11,202 bases of DNA from an uncultured Bacteroidales bacterium (GTDB lineage: Bacteria; Bacteroidota; Bacteroidia; Bacteroidales; Paludibacteraceae): assembly GCA_903912795.1 (NCBI GenBank), contig CAIWIS010000106.1, forward strand, positions 1 to 11,202, in the 5' to 3' direction. Each line of letters begins with the position of its first letter. The first letter of the stretch is position 1. This document shows, in pieces, positions 1 through 7,249 of the stretch. A program made the translations under genes and the position numbers. The notes under the pieces are model-generated. The model was not told the origin of the DNA and did no database searches. It saw nothing but the letters and a program-made list of their open reading frames with translations.

Positions 1-2172
1 AAATCAAGTGCCGTACAACGTTATACTGCCAATGTAAATGCATCGTATGACGTTAGTAAAAATCTGATTTTAAATCTTTTATCAACAGGCTCTTATCGCA
101 AGCAGAAAGCCCCCGGAACTTTGAGCCAGGATGTGGATGTGGTAAGTGGTGAAGTGAAACGCGATTTTGATATTAATCCCTATAGTTTTGCGCTTAATAC
201 TTCGCGCACGCTCGACCCGCAGGAGTTTTATACTCGTAATTACGCACCATTTAATATTTTTCATGAATTAGACAATAATTACATTGATTTAAATGTAACC
301 GACTTAAAGTTTCAGTCCGATTTAACATGGAAAATCAAACGAGGCTTGGAAGCTAATGTGTTGGCGGCAATCAAATATCAATCCTCGTCGCAGGAACATA
401 ATATTAAGGATAGGTCCAACCAAGCCAATGCATACCGTGCAGGAATAAATCCTATTGATGCAACTATTGCCGAACGAAATCCGCTTTTGTATTCCGACCC
501 CGAAAATCCAAATGAGTTGCCAATTAGCATTTTACCCGAAGGCGGAATATACAATCGCACTGCTTATGGCATGCGTGGCATCGATTTCAGAGCATCGATC
601 AATTACAATACATCAATAAACGACACGCATATAATCAATTATTTTGGTGGTATGGAAACAAGCGCTATCGACCGCGAACGAATTTGGTTTCGTGGTTGGG
701 GTTTTCAGTACGACAATGGTGGTATTCCGTTTTTCGACCCCAAGGTATTTAAACAAAGCAAAGAAGAAAACTCGGATTATTACAGCAATATACCAACTTA
801 TACGCGTAATGTGGCATTTTTTAGCTCGGCAACCTACTCGTACAAAGCTCGTTATACAATTAATGGAACTGCTCGCTACGAAGGTTCAAACAAATTAGGA
901 AAATCCCGAACAGCACGTTGGTTGCCTACATGGAATGTGTCAGGTGCATGGATGGCGCACGAAGAAAATTGGTTTAAACCAGCGCTAGGTAGTATTTTGT
1001 CATTTGCTTCGCTCAAAGCATCGTACTCACTTACAGCCGACCGAGGCCCCGACTTTGTAACCAATTCGCAAATAGTATATAAAAGTAAAACACCTTGGCG
1101 ACCTAATGCAAGTGTTTCGGAATCGGCTATTTATATAGAGAATCCCGAAAATAGTGAATTGACTTATGAGAAAAAACATGAATTAAATTTTGGTACCAGT
1201 TTGGGATTTTTAAAAAATAGAATTAATGTAGAAGCTGATGTTTATACACGTCAAAATTTCGATTTAATTGGTTTGATATATACACAAGGTGTTGGTGGTC
1301 AGATAGCAAAATATGCTAATGTGGCTTCGATGGCTTCGCAGGGTGTTGAATTTACGCTTTCAACCAAAAACATCGATACAAAAGATTTTAAATGGAGTAC
1401 TGATTTTATATTTTCTGATGCGGTAAACCGAATCACTAAATTGGACGCTCGCTCCAATGTTATTCAATTAGTTTCGGGTTCGGGTTATGCGCTTAAAGGA
1501 TATCCTGTTAGAGCCATTTTCTCGATACCGTTTCAAGGTTTAAATAGCGAAGGAATTCCCACCTTTACCAATCAGGAAAACGAAACTACCACTTCGGACA
1601 TTAATTTTCAGGAATTCGAAAATATCGACTTCTTAAAATACGAAGGCCCAACCGACCCCACAATGACTGGGAGTTTGGGTAATTCACTCACTTGGAAAGG
1701 TTTAAAGTTAAATGTTTTTGTTACTTATTCATTTGGCAATAAAGTACGTCTCGATCCCGTATTTGCAGCACGATATTCTGATCTGGATGCTATGCCTAAG
1801 GAGTTTAAAAACCGCTGGACGCTTCCGGGCGATGAAGAATTTACAACCATACCAGTAATTGCCAGTATGCGTCAGTATAATAATTACTCCGATTTAAAAT
1901 ATGCATACAATGCCTATAATTATTCCACTGAACGTATTGCCGACGGCGGATTTGTACGATTAAAAGAAATCTCCTTGGCTTATGATTTGCCCAAGAACTG
2001 GATTAAACCACTTGCTGTTAGCAATATGCAGTTGAAATTGCAAGCTACAAACTTATTGTTACTCTATTCGGATCGAAAACTGAATGGACAAGATCCTGAG
2101 TTTTTCAATAGTGGTGGAGTGTCAGCCCCTGTGCCTAAACAATTTACATTTTCATTACGAATAGGACTATAA
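1..2172 (+). CDS. SusC/RagA-family TonB-dependent outer-membrane receptor, 5'-truncated by window edge
   Basis: This is the C-terminal part of a SusC-like TonB-dependent porin, which imports a ligand across the outer membrane with energy from TonB-ExbBD under a SusD lid. The frame is open from base 1 without a start, so the N-terminus (signal peptide, carboxypeptidase-like domain, plug) lies to the left; 723 residues are visible, about the barrel portion of a usual ~1000-residue protein. Typical SusC barrel signatures are present: ARWLPTWNVSGAW near visible residues 305-317 (the family's 'W.P.vS.aW..seE.f' block), ANVASMASQGVEFTL near 440-455, and GGFVRLKEISLAYDLP at 649-664, a near-universal SusC C-terminal motif. 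It ends in SLRIGL, a plausible last beta strand for BAM recognition. The SusD-like gene follows after 56 nt, so they form a pair. Family assignment is firm; the ligand cannot be read from sequence. Confidence 0.95.
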   Translation, partial: KSSAVQRYTANVNASYDVSKNLILNLLSTGSYRKQKAPGTLSQDVDVVSGEVKRDFDINPYSFALNTSRTLDPQEFYTRNYAPFNIFHELDNNYIDLNVTDLKFQSDLTWKIKRGLEANVLAAIKYQSSSQEHNIKDRSNQANAYRAGINPIDATIAERNPLLYSDPENPNELPISILPEGGIYNRTAYGMRGIDFRASINYNTSINDTHIINYFGGMETSAIDRERIWFRGWGFQYDNGGIPFFDPKVFKQSKEENSDYYSNIPTYTRNVAFFSSATYSYKARYTINGTARYEGSNKLGKSRTARWLPTWNVSGAWMAHEENWFKPALGSILSFASLKASYSLTADRGPDFVTNSQIVYKSKTPWRPNASVSESAIYIENPENSELTYEKKHELNFGTSLGFLKNRINVEADVYTRQNFDLIGLIYTQGVGGQIAKYANVASMASQGVEFTLSTKNIDTKDFKWSTDFIFSDAVNRITKLDARSNVIQLVSGSGYALKGYPVRAIFSIPFQGLNSEGIPTFTNQENETTTSDINFQEFENIDFLKYEGPTDPTMTGSLGNSLTWKGLKLNVFVTYSFGNKVRLDPVFAARYSDLDAMPKEFKNRWTLPGDEEFTTIPVIASMRQYNNYSDLKYAYNAYNYSTERIADGGFVRLKEISLAYDLPKNWIKPLAVSNMQLKLQATNLLLLYSDRKLNGQDPEFFNSGGVSAPVPKQFTFSLRIGL

Positions 2173-2175
2173 AGA

Positions 2176-2226
2176 TTTACCATTTTTTCAGTTACAATTT
2201 ACTATTTTAAAACATTTATCATTTTT
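2176..2226 (+). repeat. Three degenerate TTTAYYATTTT repeats in the susC-susD gap
   Basis: The 56-nt gap contains three near-copies of an 11-12 nt word: TTTACCATTTTT at 2176, TTTACTATTTT at 2198 and TTTATCATTTTT at 2215. The last ends 2 nt before the SusD-like start codon. There is no Shine-Dalgarno-like purine run. The gap probably serves as an unstructured translation leader; a role of the repeat itself is speculative. Confidence 0.6.
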
Positions 2227-2228
2227 GA

Positions 2229-3806
2229 ATGAAAGCAATATATAAGATAATTTTCGGTTGTTTTTTACTTGTAAATGTCGCTTCTTGTAGCGATTTTCTA
2301 AGTACATTGCCTGACAATCGCACGCAAATTGATACGCAAACAAAAATATCCCAACTACTTATAACGGCATATCCCAATGCTAATTATTCGGTAATTGCCG
2401 AGTTGAGTTCCGATAATTTTGTGGATAACAATGCTATTTTGCCTGTTAATTTAGCGGCTTTTCATCGTATGCACGATGAGATTTATGCTTGGACTCCCGT
2501 TACATCTTCTACTGATGAGGATAGTCCTTCTTATGTTTGGGAATCGTGTTATGGTGCAATTGCTGCAGCTAATAATGCTTTGCAGGCAATAGAAAAAATG
2601 AAGCTTGAACAGCCTACAGTTAATACAGACCATCAAAAAGGCGAAGCATTGCTTTGTAGGGCATATAGTCATTTTATTTTGGTAAACATTTTTTGTCAAA
2701 CCTACAAAGATGAAGTTTCAAGTGCACTTGATAAAGGTATTCCTTATGCTACCGTTCCCGAAACTGTTGTAAATGGGCAGTACTCGCGCGAAACGGTACA
2801 ATCGGTTTATGCCAAAATTCAGAAAGATTTGGAAGAAGGGATGCCACTTATTGCTGACCAAGCATACAAAGTTCCAAGCTATCATTTTAATAAAAAAGCT
2901 GCTGCTGCATTTGCTGCACGATTTTTTTTGTATAAACGCGATTATCAAAAAGTAATCACATATAGTAATGAGGTATTGGGAGCAAACCCAGAATCGGTTT
3001 TGCGTAACTGGTCGAAAAATTACGACAATATTATGGCTATTGCTACTGATTATATTGATCATCAGGCTGCTTGTAATCTATTGATTTTACCAACTAGTTC
3101 TACTTTTAACCGTATTTTTGGTACACGCTACGGACACAATCATGCTGCTATGGCAGGCTCTACCTATGGTTCTGGGCCAACTTGGACGGGTAGTTTGCCT
3201 TGTTTTGATGGTAAACTGTACATTAGTGGCGAGCAGGACTACGGTGTGTTTTTTCCAAAATCGTACGAAATGTTTGAGTATACCGATAAAATTGCAGGAA
3301 TAGGATATGCGCATGTTGTACGAGCTGAGTTTACAACCGACGAAACCTTACTTTGTCGCGCCGAAGCATTGATTTATTTGAATAGAACAGCTGAGGCTAT
3401 TGCCGATTTACAAAGTTGGAATAATTCGCATCTGGCCCCTGTTACACTTACCGAACAAATCATTCGTAGTTTTTATGTTTCGAGCAAAACGCTTTTTGTA
3501 AAAACACTAAATTCCGACAAAGTTAGTTCGCAATTTACAGTTACAGCCAATCAACGTCCGCTAATACATTGTGTTTTGCATTTCCGTCGTATCGAAACCA
3601 TGTTTGATGGTTGTCGATGGATGGATTTGAAACGTTATGGTATTGAAATAGAGCATAATGTGTCAGGTAGTGGTGTTATAAAATTGCTTTACAACGACGA
3701 TAGAAGAGCCATTCAAATACCGCAAGAAGTAATAAGTGCTGGTATCGACCCTAATCCGGGAATAAAAAAACCTGTTTCGAATAGCAATTTTAAACGAATT
3801 AATTAA
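2229..3806 (+). CDS. SusD/RagB-family surface lipoprotein (nutrient-binding)
   Basis: This 525-residue SusD-like protein is the surface-exposed, substrate-binding lid of the SusC transporter encoded just upstream. A lipoprotein signal peptide is clear: a basic start, a hydrophobic stretch and lipobox VASC with lipidated Cys20, followed by SDFLSTLPDNRT, which matches the usual mature SusD N-terminus (C.dFLd..P..r..). The TPR-like helical core is visible in YVWESCYGAIAAANNAL (102-118), KGEALLCRAYSHFILVNIF (137-155) and KKAAAAFAARFFLYKRDYQK (222-241). The C-terminal region has RRIETMFDGCRWMDLKRYG, the family's 'eR..El..eG.Rw.DL.R.g' block, and ends with the IPQEVI..GIDPNPG segment typical of the family. 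Length is normal for SusD proteins. The ligand is unknown; the lipoproteins downstream are the only local clue. Confidence 0.95.
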   Translation: MKAIYKIIFGCFLLVNVASCSDFLSTLPDNRTQIDTQTKISQLLITAYPNANYSVIAELSSDNFVDNNAILPVNLAAFHRMHDEIYAWTPVTSSTDEDSPSYVWESCYGAIAAANNALQAIEKMKLEQPTVNTDHQKGEALLCRAYSHFILVNIFCQTYKDEVSSALDKGIPYATVPETVVNGQYSRETVQSVYAKIQKDLEEGMPLIADQAYKVPSYHFNKKAAAAFAARFFLYKRDYQKVITYSNEVLGANPESVLRNWSKNYDNIMAIATDYIDHQAACNLLILPTSSTFNRIFGTRYGHNHAAMAGSTYGSGPTWTGSLPCFDGKLYISGEQDYGVFFPKSYEMFEYTDKIAGIGYAHVVRAEFTTDETLLCRAEALIYLNRTAEAIADLQSWNNSHLAPVTLTEQIIRSFYVSSKTLFVKTLNSDKVSSQFTVTANQRPLIHCVLHFRRIETMFDGCRWMDLKRYGIEIEHNVSGSGVIKLLYNDDRRAIQIPQEVISAGIDPNPGIKKPVSNSNFKRIN

Positions 3807-3846
3807 ACCTCAATTGTCAAACTATAAACATTCTTATCATATAATT

Positions 3847-4785
3847 ATGTATTCAAAAAGCTATAAATACCTCCTCGTATTACTGCTCTCGTCAGTTCTT
3901 TTGTCGTGCAATCCCGACGATAATTTTACAGCCAGTATTTTTGAAACAAATATAAAATCCGATCCTTCATCGGCAAGTTATGCTTTTGATACTTGGCTGC
4001 ACGATTCGTATTTGGTGCCCTACAATCTCGATTTCCGTTACCGCATGCAGGATGTGGGTTCCGATCAAGATTACAATTTAGTACCAACCTCTTTTGCTAA
4101 AGCGCAGCAGATGGCAAAACTCGTAAAATACCTGTGGTTCGATGTATATGGGACCATTGTAAGCCCTGAATTTTTAAAAGAAAATGGACCGCGCATCATT
4201 CATTTAATTGGATCGCCTGCCTATAACCCTATTTCGGGAACAATTTTATTGGGTACTGCCGAGGGAGGATTAAAAGTGACGCTCTACAATTGTAATGCTT
4301 TAGATCCCAGCGATGTTGATATTTTAAATGAGTATTATTTTAAAACCATGCATCATGAGTTTGCACATATTTTGCATCAAAAACGAAATTATCCAGTTGA
4401 GTTTGGACTTATTTCGCAAGGTAAATATAATCCTCTTGGTTGGCAATACATTACCGACTCCGAAGCTGCATCAAAGGGTTTTGTGTCGCCATATGCAGGT
4501 AGTCAGAATAGAGAAGATTTTGTGGAGATCATTGCTAATTATCTTGTAAAAAGCGATGCCCAATGGAATAATATTCTGCTAATGGCGAGCCAAAATGGAG
4601 TAACAACCGATGCGCAAGGTAATACAATTACGCTACCCGACGATGGTATTGATGGTAAAGCATTGATACTGGAAAAACTTACTATTGCTCGCAAATGGTT
4701 GAAAACTGCTTGGAGTATTGATATTGATGCCTTACGTTCCGAAATAATTAAAAGAGAAGCAAATATTAGTGAAATTTTGAAATAA
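3847..4785 (+). CDS. Zinc-metallohydrolase lipoprotein associated with SusC/D (HExxH)
   Basis: This is a 312-residue putative zinc peptidase or hydrolase anchored as a lipoprotein. I start it at ATG 3847 rather than an in-frame TTG at 3814 because the signal peptide then begins properly: MYSKSYKYLLVLLLSSVLLSC, lipobox LLSC, Cys21. The active-site motif is HEFAH at 170-174, with His170 and His174 as expected zinc ligands and Glu171 as catalytic base. An acidic segment NREDFVEIIANYL (221-233) resembles the 'EDFaE' block that supplies a third acidic ligand in such families, likely Glu227 or Glu223. It fits the family described as substrate-import-associated zinc metallohydrolase lipoprotein (TIGR04549, from memory), which is found beside SusC/SusD pairs. 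It sits 40 nt after the SusD-like gene in the same operon. Substrate unknown; peptidase activity is inferred from the motif only. Confidence 0.88.
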   Translation: MYSKSYKYLLVLLLSSVLLSCNPDDNFTASIFETNIKSDPSSASYAFDTWLHDSYLVPYNLDFRYRMQDVGSDQDYNLVPTSFAKAQQMAKLVKYLWFDVYGTIVSPEFLKENGPRIIHLIGSPAYNPISGTILLGTAEGGLKVTLYNCNALDPSDVDILNEYYFKTMHHEFAHILHQKRNYPVEFGLISQGKYNPLGWQYITDSEAASKGFVSPYAGSQNREDFVEIIANYLVKSDAQWNNILLMASQNGVTTDAQGNTITLPDDGIDGKALILEKLTIARKWLKTAWSIDIDALRSEIIKREANISEILK

Positions 4786-4792
4786 GAATGTC

Positions 4793-4860
4793 AAGAACCA
4801 AGAACCAAAAAATTATCACATCATCATATTACCATATTATCACATTACCATATCAAACAA
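4793..4860 (+). repeat. G-free short tandem repeats before the DUF4302 gene
   Basis: The 75-nt gap has AAGAACC twice in tandem (4793-4806), then two related units: ATTATCACAT...ATTACCAT (24 nt, 4812-4835) and ATTATCACATTACCAT (16 nt, 4836-4851), which differ by an 8-nt insertion in the first. From 4804 to the start codon at 4861 the sense strand has no G. No Shine-Dalgarno or promoter consensus is seen, so the gene is probably read through from the operon. Confidence 0.65.
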
Positions 4861-6114
4861 ATGAAATACATTCCAATATTTAGCATACTACTAGTTTTTT
4901 TAAGCAGTTGCTCCAATCAAGAAAAGGATATTTTTGATGCTTCGCCAGCCGAGCGACTAAATAAAGCTATGGCCGATAACTTAATAGCACTTACTAGTGC
5001 AACAAACGGTTGGGAAATGGCTTATTTTACAAATCCTACAAATGCTGGCTACACCCTTTTGGTTAAGTTTAAACCATCAGGCATGGCAGTTATTGCTTCG
5101 CAAAGCAACCTTACACTCAATGCGGCATACGAGCAAGATTCATGTTTGTTCGAAATGATTGGCGATAATGGCCCTGTGCTTACATTTAACACATTCAGCA
5201 AGGTTTTACACCGTTTTTCGAATCCCGAAAATCCGGATGGCTACGGTTACGAAGGTGATTATGAATTTATTGTATTAAAAACTACTGAACAACAAATTAT
5301 TTTGCAGGGAAAAAAGTATAAATCGATTATTGTAATGACCAAACTGAGCGATACTACGAATTGGACATCTTATCTTCAATCCTTAGACAATGTCGATAAA
5401 TTGTTGTTTTCAGTCAATGCACCCAAACTAAGCATGGCTGTAAAGAATACGGTTTATTCGTTTGCCGAGGGTTATAAGCATGTTTTTGTAATGAAAAAGG
5501 AAGGAACACTTACTACATCATTTGTACCTTTTATAGTAACTAATCAAGGAATTCGGTTTCAGGATAAGGTTGAAATTGAAGGAGTTTCGTTTCAAGATTT
5601 CAAATTAAATACTGATAATTCCGCTTTGGTAAGTATTGAAAATCCCGATTACAAATTAGCTGGAGTTGAAGATTTGGCTACTTTTGCTATTAATAACTTA
5701 AAGGTTTGGAATATTGATCCAAATACAATGAGTTCCAATTTAAAAACGGCTTATACTGCTGTTCTCGATGGCTTTAAATCTACATATAATGCCGAAGATT
5801 TAAAAATGACAATATCCTATTTTATTAATCGGTTTATTCTTACCGTGTCGTATAACAAGTCAAATGTCAAGACCGAAGGCAAAATTGACATGGAAATTGC
5901 TCAAACTGTAAAAGATGCCATTACGATTAGTAAAAAAGTAAATAGCGATGCAAATGGTGTTCAGTTTTTAACTGATATAGCGCAGTTAAATAGCTTTATT
6001 TCTTTGTTATCAGTCAATTATACATTGTCAACATCAAGTAAATTAAATCCACAAGAAATTAAATTTGCAAAAAAAACAGATGCAAATCAATGGTTTGTTG
6101 TGTCAGTAAATTAA
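4861..6114 (+). CDS. DUF4302-type lipoprotein of the SusC/D operon
   Basis: This 417-residue lipoprotein has signal MKYIPIFSILLVFLSSC with lipobox LSSC and Cys17, so it is expected at the outer membrane, possibly the cell surface. The mature start matches what I know of the DUF4302 family: ERLNKAMADNLIALTSATNGW at 31-51 (family pattern 'eRl...l......L..a.nGW') and, near 119-137, a 'FSNPENP..YGYEGDYEFI' segment followed by LQGKKYKSIIVM. No catalytic motif is apparent, and the long beta-rich C-terminal half looks like a binding or structural domain. DUF4302 proteins occur in Bacteroidota beside SusC/SusD and HExxH lipoproteins, exactly the order seen here, so I infer an accessory surface component for the same ligand. 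It is probably the last gene of the operon, since a new promoter-like element follows. Biochemical function unknown. Confidence 0.85.
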   Translation: MKYIPIFSILLVFLSSCSNQEKDIFDASPAERLNKAMADNLIALTSATNGWEMAYFTNPTNAGYTLLVKFKPSGMAVIASQSNLTLNAAYEQDSCLFEMIGDNGPVLTFNTFSKVLHRFSNPENPDGYGYEGDYEFIVLKTTEQQIILQGKKYKSIIVMTKLSDTTNWTSYLQSLDNVDKLLFSVNAPKLSMAVKNTVYSFAEGYKHVFVMKKEGTLTTSFVPFIVTNQGIRFQDKVEIEGVSFQDFKLNTDNSALVSIENPDYKLAGVEDLATFAINNLKVWNIDPNTMSSNLKTAYTAVLDGFKSTYNAEDLKMTISYFINRFILTVSYNKSNVKTEGKIDMEIAQTVKDAITISKKVNSDANGVQFLTDIAQLNSFISLLSVNYTLSTSSKLNPQEIKFAKKTDANQWFVVSVN

Positions 6115-6144
6115 TATTATGCCAACAATTTGTTCATTTTCGAT

Positions 6145-6152
6145 TATCTTTG
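6145..6152 (+). promoter_or_regulatory. Predicted -7 element for proC (TATCTTTG)
   Basis: TATCTTTG is an exact match to the Bacteroidota -7 consensus TAnnTTTG and lies 28 nt before the proC start, giving a 5' UTR of roughly 20 nt. A TTTG at 6129-6132 is only 12 nt upstream, too close for a standard -33 box; the expected place (around 6122) has no match. It is therefore a half-consensus promoter that still suggests proC starts its own transcript. Confidence 0.5.
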
Positions 6153-6180
6153 TAAAAAATAATTAGCAAACGCATTTTTC

Positions 6181-6981
6181 ATGGAAACAACAAATCTGAA
6201 GATTGCCATTATAGGCGCAGGAAATATGGGCGGAGCTATTGCTCGCGGATTGGCTAAAGGCACAATGATTAAGGCTTCGAATATAGCTGTAAGTGATATT
6301 TCGGAAGCTAATTTGGCTGCTATTACTGCCGAACAACCCGCAATTAGTACCATGTCATCCAATATTGAAGTAATTAAAAATGCTGATATTGTGATAATCG
6401 CCGTAAAACCTTGGTTAGTCGAAACTATTGCAAATGAAATTGAAAATAAACTTGATTACAAAAAACAACTCATTGTATCGGTGGCTGCAGGTGTTGATTT
6501 TAGTAAATTAGTTGACCTGTTCGATACCGATGCAACACTTTTTAGAGTGATACCAAATACGGCTATCGATGTAATGCAAAGTGTATCAACTATATCAGCT
6601 CTGAATGCAACTACTGAACAACAGGAAGTAATTCTTTCTCTTTTCAGTGAGTTAGGTAAAGTATTTTTGGTACCCGAATCACAACTCAATGCATTTATGT
6701 CGCTGTCGTCGTGTGGAATTGCTTATGCATTCCGCTATATCAGAGCAGCCATGGAAGGTGGAGTTGAGATGGGAATTTACCCAAATGTGGCTAAGGAAGT
6801 AGTACTTCAAACGCTCCGTGGAGCTATCGACTTGATTGAAGCCAACGAATCGCACCCCGAGGTGGAAATAGACAAAGTAACTACTCCGGGTGGAATTACT
6901 ATTAAAGGGTTGAACGAAATGGAGGCAAATGGATTTACAAATGCCGTAATTAAGGGCTTAAAAGCATCGCATTTAAAGTGA
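6181..6981 (+). CDS. proC: Pyrroline-5-carboxylate reductase
   Basis: ProC reduces 1-pyrroline-5-carboxylate to L-proline with NAD(P)H, the last step of proline synthesis, in the cytoplasm. The 266-residue length is typical. The N-terminal Rossmann fold has IAIIGAGNMGGAIARGL (8-24), with the GxGxxG dinucleotide loop at 12-17. VSVAAGVDFSKL (99-110) and FRVIPNTAIDV (121-131) match the family's 'vSiaAGv....l' and 'R.mPNtp' blocks. The C-terminal dimerisation and active-site domain shows LSSCGIAYAFRYIRAAMEGG (175-194), aligning with canonical LSGSGPAYvf, and VTTPGGITIKGLNEMEANGF (233-252), aligning with vtSPGGTTiaGL..LE..Gf. The change of GSGPAY to SCGIAY is notable, but I recall similar sequences in Bacteroidota ProC, so I regard it as lineage-typical. 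The ATG at 6181 lies just after a -7 element. In this phylum proC often clusters with arginine genes, and a probable argE lies two genes downstream. Confidence 0.95.
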   Translation: METTNLKIAIIGAGNMGGAIARGLAKGTMIKASNIAVSDISEANLAAITAEQPAISTMSSNIEVIKNADIVIIAVKPWLVETIANEIENKLDYKKQLIVSVAAGVDFSKLVDLFDTDATLFRVIPNTAIDVMQSVSTISALNATTEQQEVILSLFSELGKVFLVPESQLNAFMSLSSCGIAYAFRYIRAAMEGGVEMGIYPNVAKEVVLQTLRGAIDLIEANESHPEVEIDKVTTPGGITIKGLNEMEANGFTNAVIKGLKASHLK

Positions 6982-6987
6982 AAATCA

Positions 6988-7006
6988 ATATTTGGTATAC
7001 CAATAT
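6988..7006. repeat. Inverted repeat just after proC (TTGGTATACCAA core)
   Basis: TTGGTATACCAA at 6992-7003 is a perfect 12-bp palindrome, and with one bulged T it extends to ATAT arms at 6988-6991 and 7003-7006. It begins 7 nt after the proC stop. No T-run follows, so it is a poor intrinsic terminator; a protein-binding operator or an mRNA 3'-end hairpin are both possible. Confidence 0.4.
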
Positions 7007-7034
7007 CATAAAATATGTTATAAAACACGTTTTC

Positions 7035-7051
7035 TGGAAAAATAATTTCCA
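7035..7051. repeat. TGGAAA/TTTCCA inverted repeat upstream of the leader promoter
   Basis: TGGAAA and TTTCCA are separated by 5 nt, with T-rich and A-rich flanks extending the symmetry imperfectly. The repeat ends 5 nt before the predicted -33 box at 7057, a position where an activator or repressor could bind. Sequence symmetry is certain; function is inference. Confidence 0.35.
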
Positions 7052-7056
7052 AAATA

Positions 7057-7088
7057 CTTGCAAGTGTAAAAATCACACCGTATCTTTG
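7057..7088 (+). promoter_or_regulatory. Strong Bacteroidota-type promoter (CTTG-N20-TATCTTTG)
   Basis: CTTG at 7057-7060 is followed by a 20-nt spacer and TATCTTTG at 7081-7088, an exact TAnnTTTG -7 element with near-ideal spacing. This is the best promoter in the window. Transcription would begin near 7094-7096, about 155 nt before the esterase start codon, so the transcript begins with the structured leader described next. Confidence 0.75.
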
Positions 7089-7094
7089 CATCGT

Positions 7095-7197
7095 GATTTT
7101 TTCATAGTATTAGATTTAAGGTTAACAAAAAGATTGGTAGATTACCGTGAGGTAAAGCTACCTTTCGCTTTTTATAGGGGTAATCAATCGATTGCCC
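7095..7197 (+). ncRNA. Candidate structured 5' leader or small RNA upstream of the esterase gene
   Basis: Downstream of the strong promoter there is no convincing gene, but the RNA would fold well. Hairpin 1 (7136-7162) has an outer stem GGTAG/CTACC, a small internal loop, an inner stem TTACC/GGTAA and a GTGA tetraloop of GNRA type; it is followed at once by TTTCGCTTTTT (7163-7173), like an interrupted U-tract of an intrinsic terminator. Hairpin 2 (7178-7197) pairs GGGTAATC with GATTGCCC around an AATC loop, again followed by T-rich sequence. The unpaired stretch before hairpin 1 (roughly 7102-7130, CATAGTATTAGATTTAAGG and on) looks to me like a recurrent Bacteroidota leader sequence, but this is recollection, not a search. 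It could be an attenuator for the esterase gene, a cis-regulatory leader, or an ~80-nt small RNA ending at 7173. The start is an estimate from the promoter. Confidence 0.55.
7136..7173 (+). terminator. GNRA-capped hairpin with T-rich tail (attenuator or terminator candidate)
   Basis: Ten base pairs in two 5-bp helices separated by a 1x2 internal loop are closed by a GTGA loop and followed by TTTCGCTTTTT. The T-tract is broken by CGC and the inner helix is only moderately GC-rich, so termination may be partial. Its place between promoter and esterase start suits attenuation. Confidence 0.5.
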
Positions 7198-7249
7198 ATT
7201 TCATTTTATATAGAAACCAATGTACACTTCTCACCTAAAAAATAATTGT

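Noticed and set aside
876..1064. Antisense small reading frames inside the SusC, SusD-like, proC and esterase genes
   Set aside because: They lie wholly or mainly within well-supported genes on the other strand or frame and show no family motif.
3814..3846. TTG start for the metallohydrolase at 3814
   Set aside because: The extension precedes the lipoprotein signal peptide and lies 7 nt after the SusD-like stop in AT-rich leader sequence; ATG 3847 gives a proper lipobox position.
6166..6173. GCAAACGC in the proC leader as a second LacI-type operator
   Set aside because: Only one half-site matches the palindrome at 10357-10370; the other half is not symmetrical.
6978..7238. An 86-residue plus-strand reading frame spanning the proC-esterase gap
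   Set aside because: It would begin with GTG overlapping the proC stop, crosses a promoter and both hairpins, and has no recognisable domain or signal. The segment is better explained as a leader RNA.
7220..7249. Upstream in-frame ATG for the esterase at 7220
   Set aside because: It would add ten residues (MYTSHLKNNC) before a standard signal peptide; the ATG at 7250 puts the signal at the true N-terminus.
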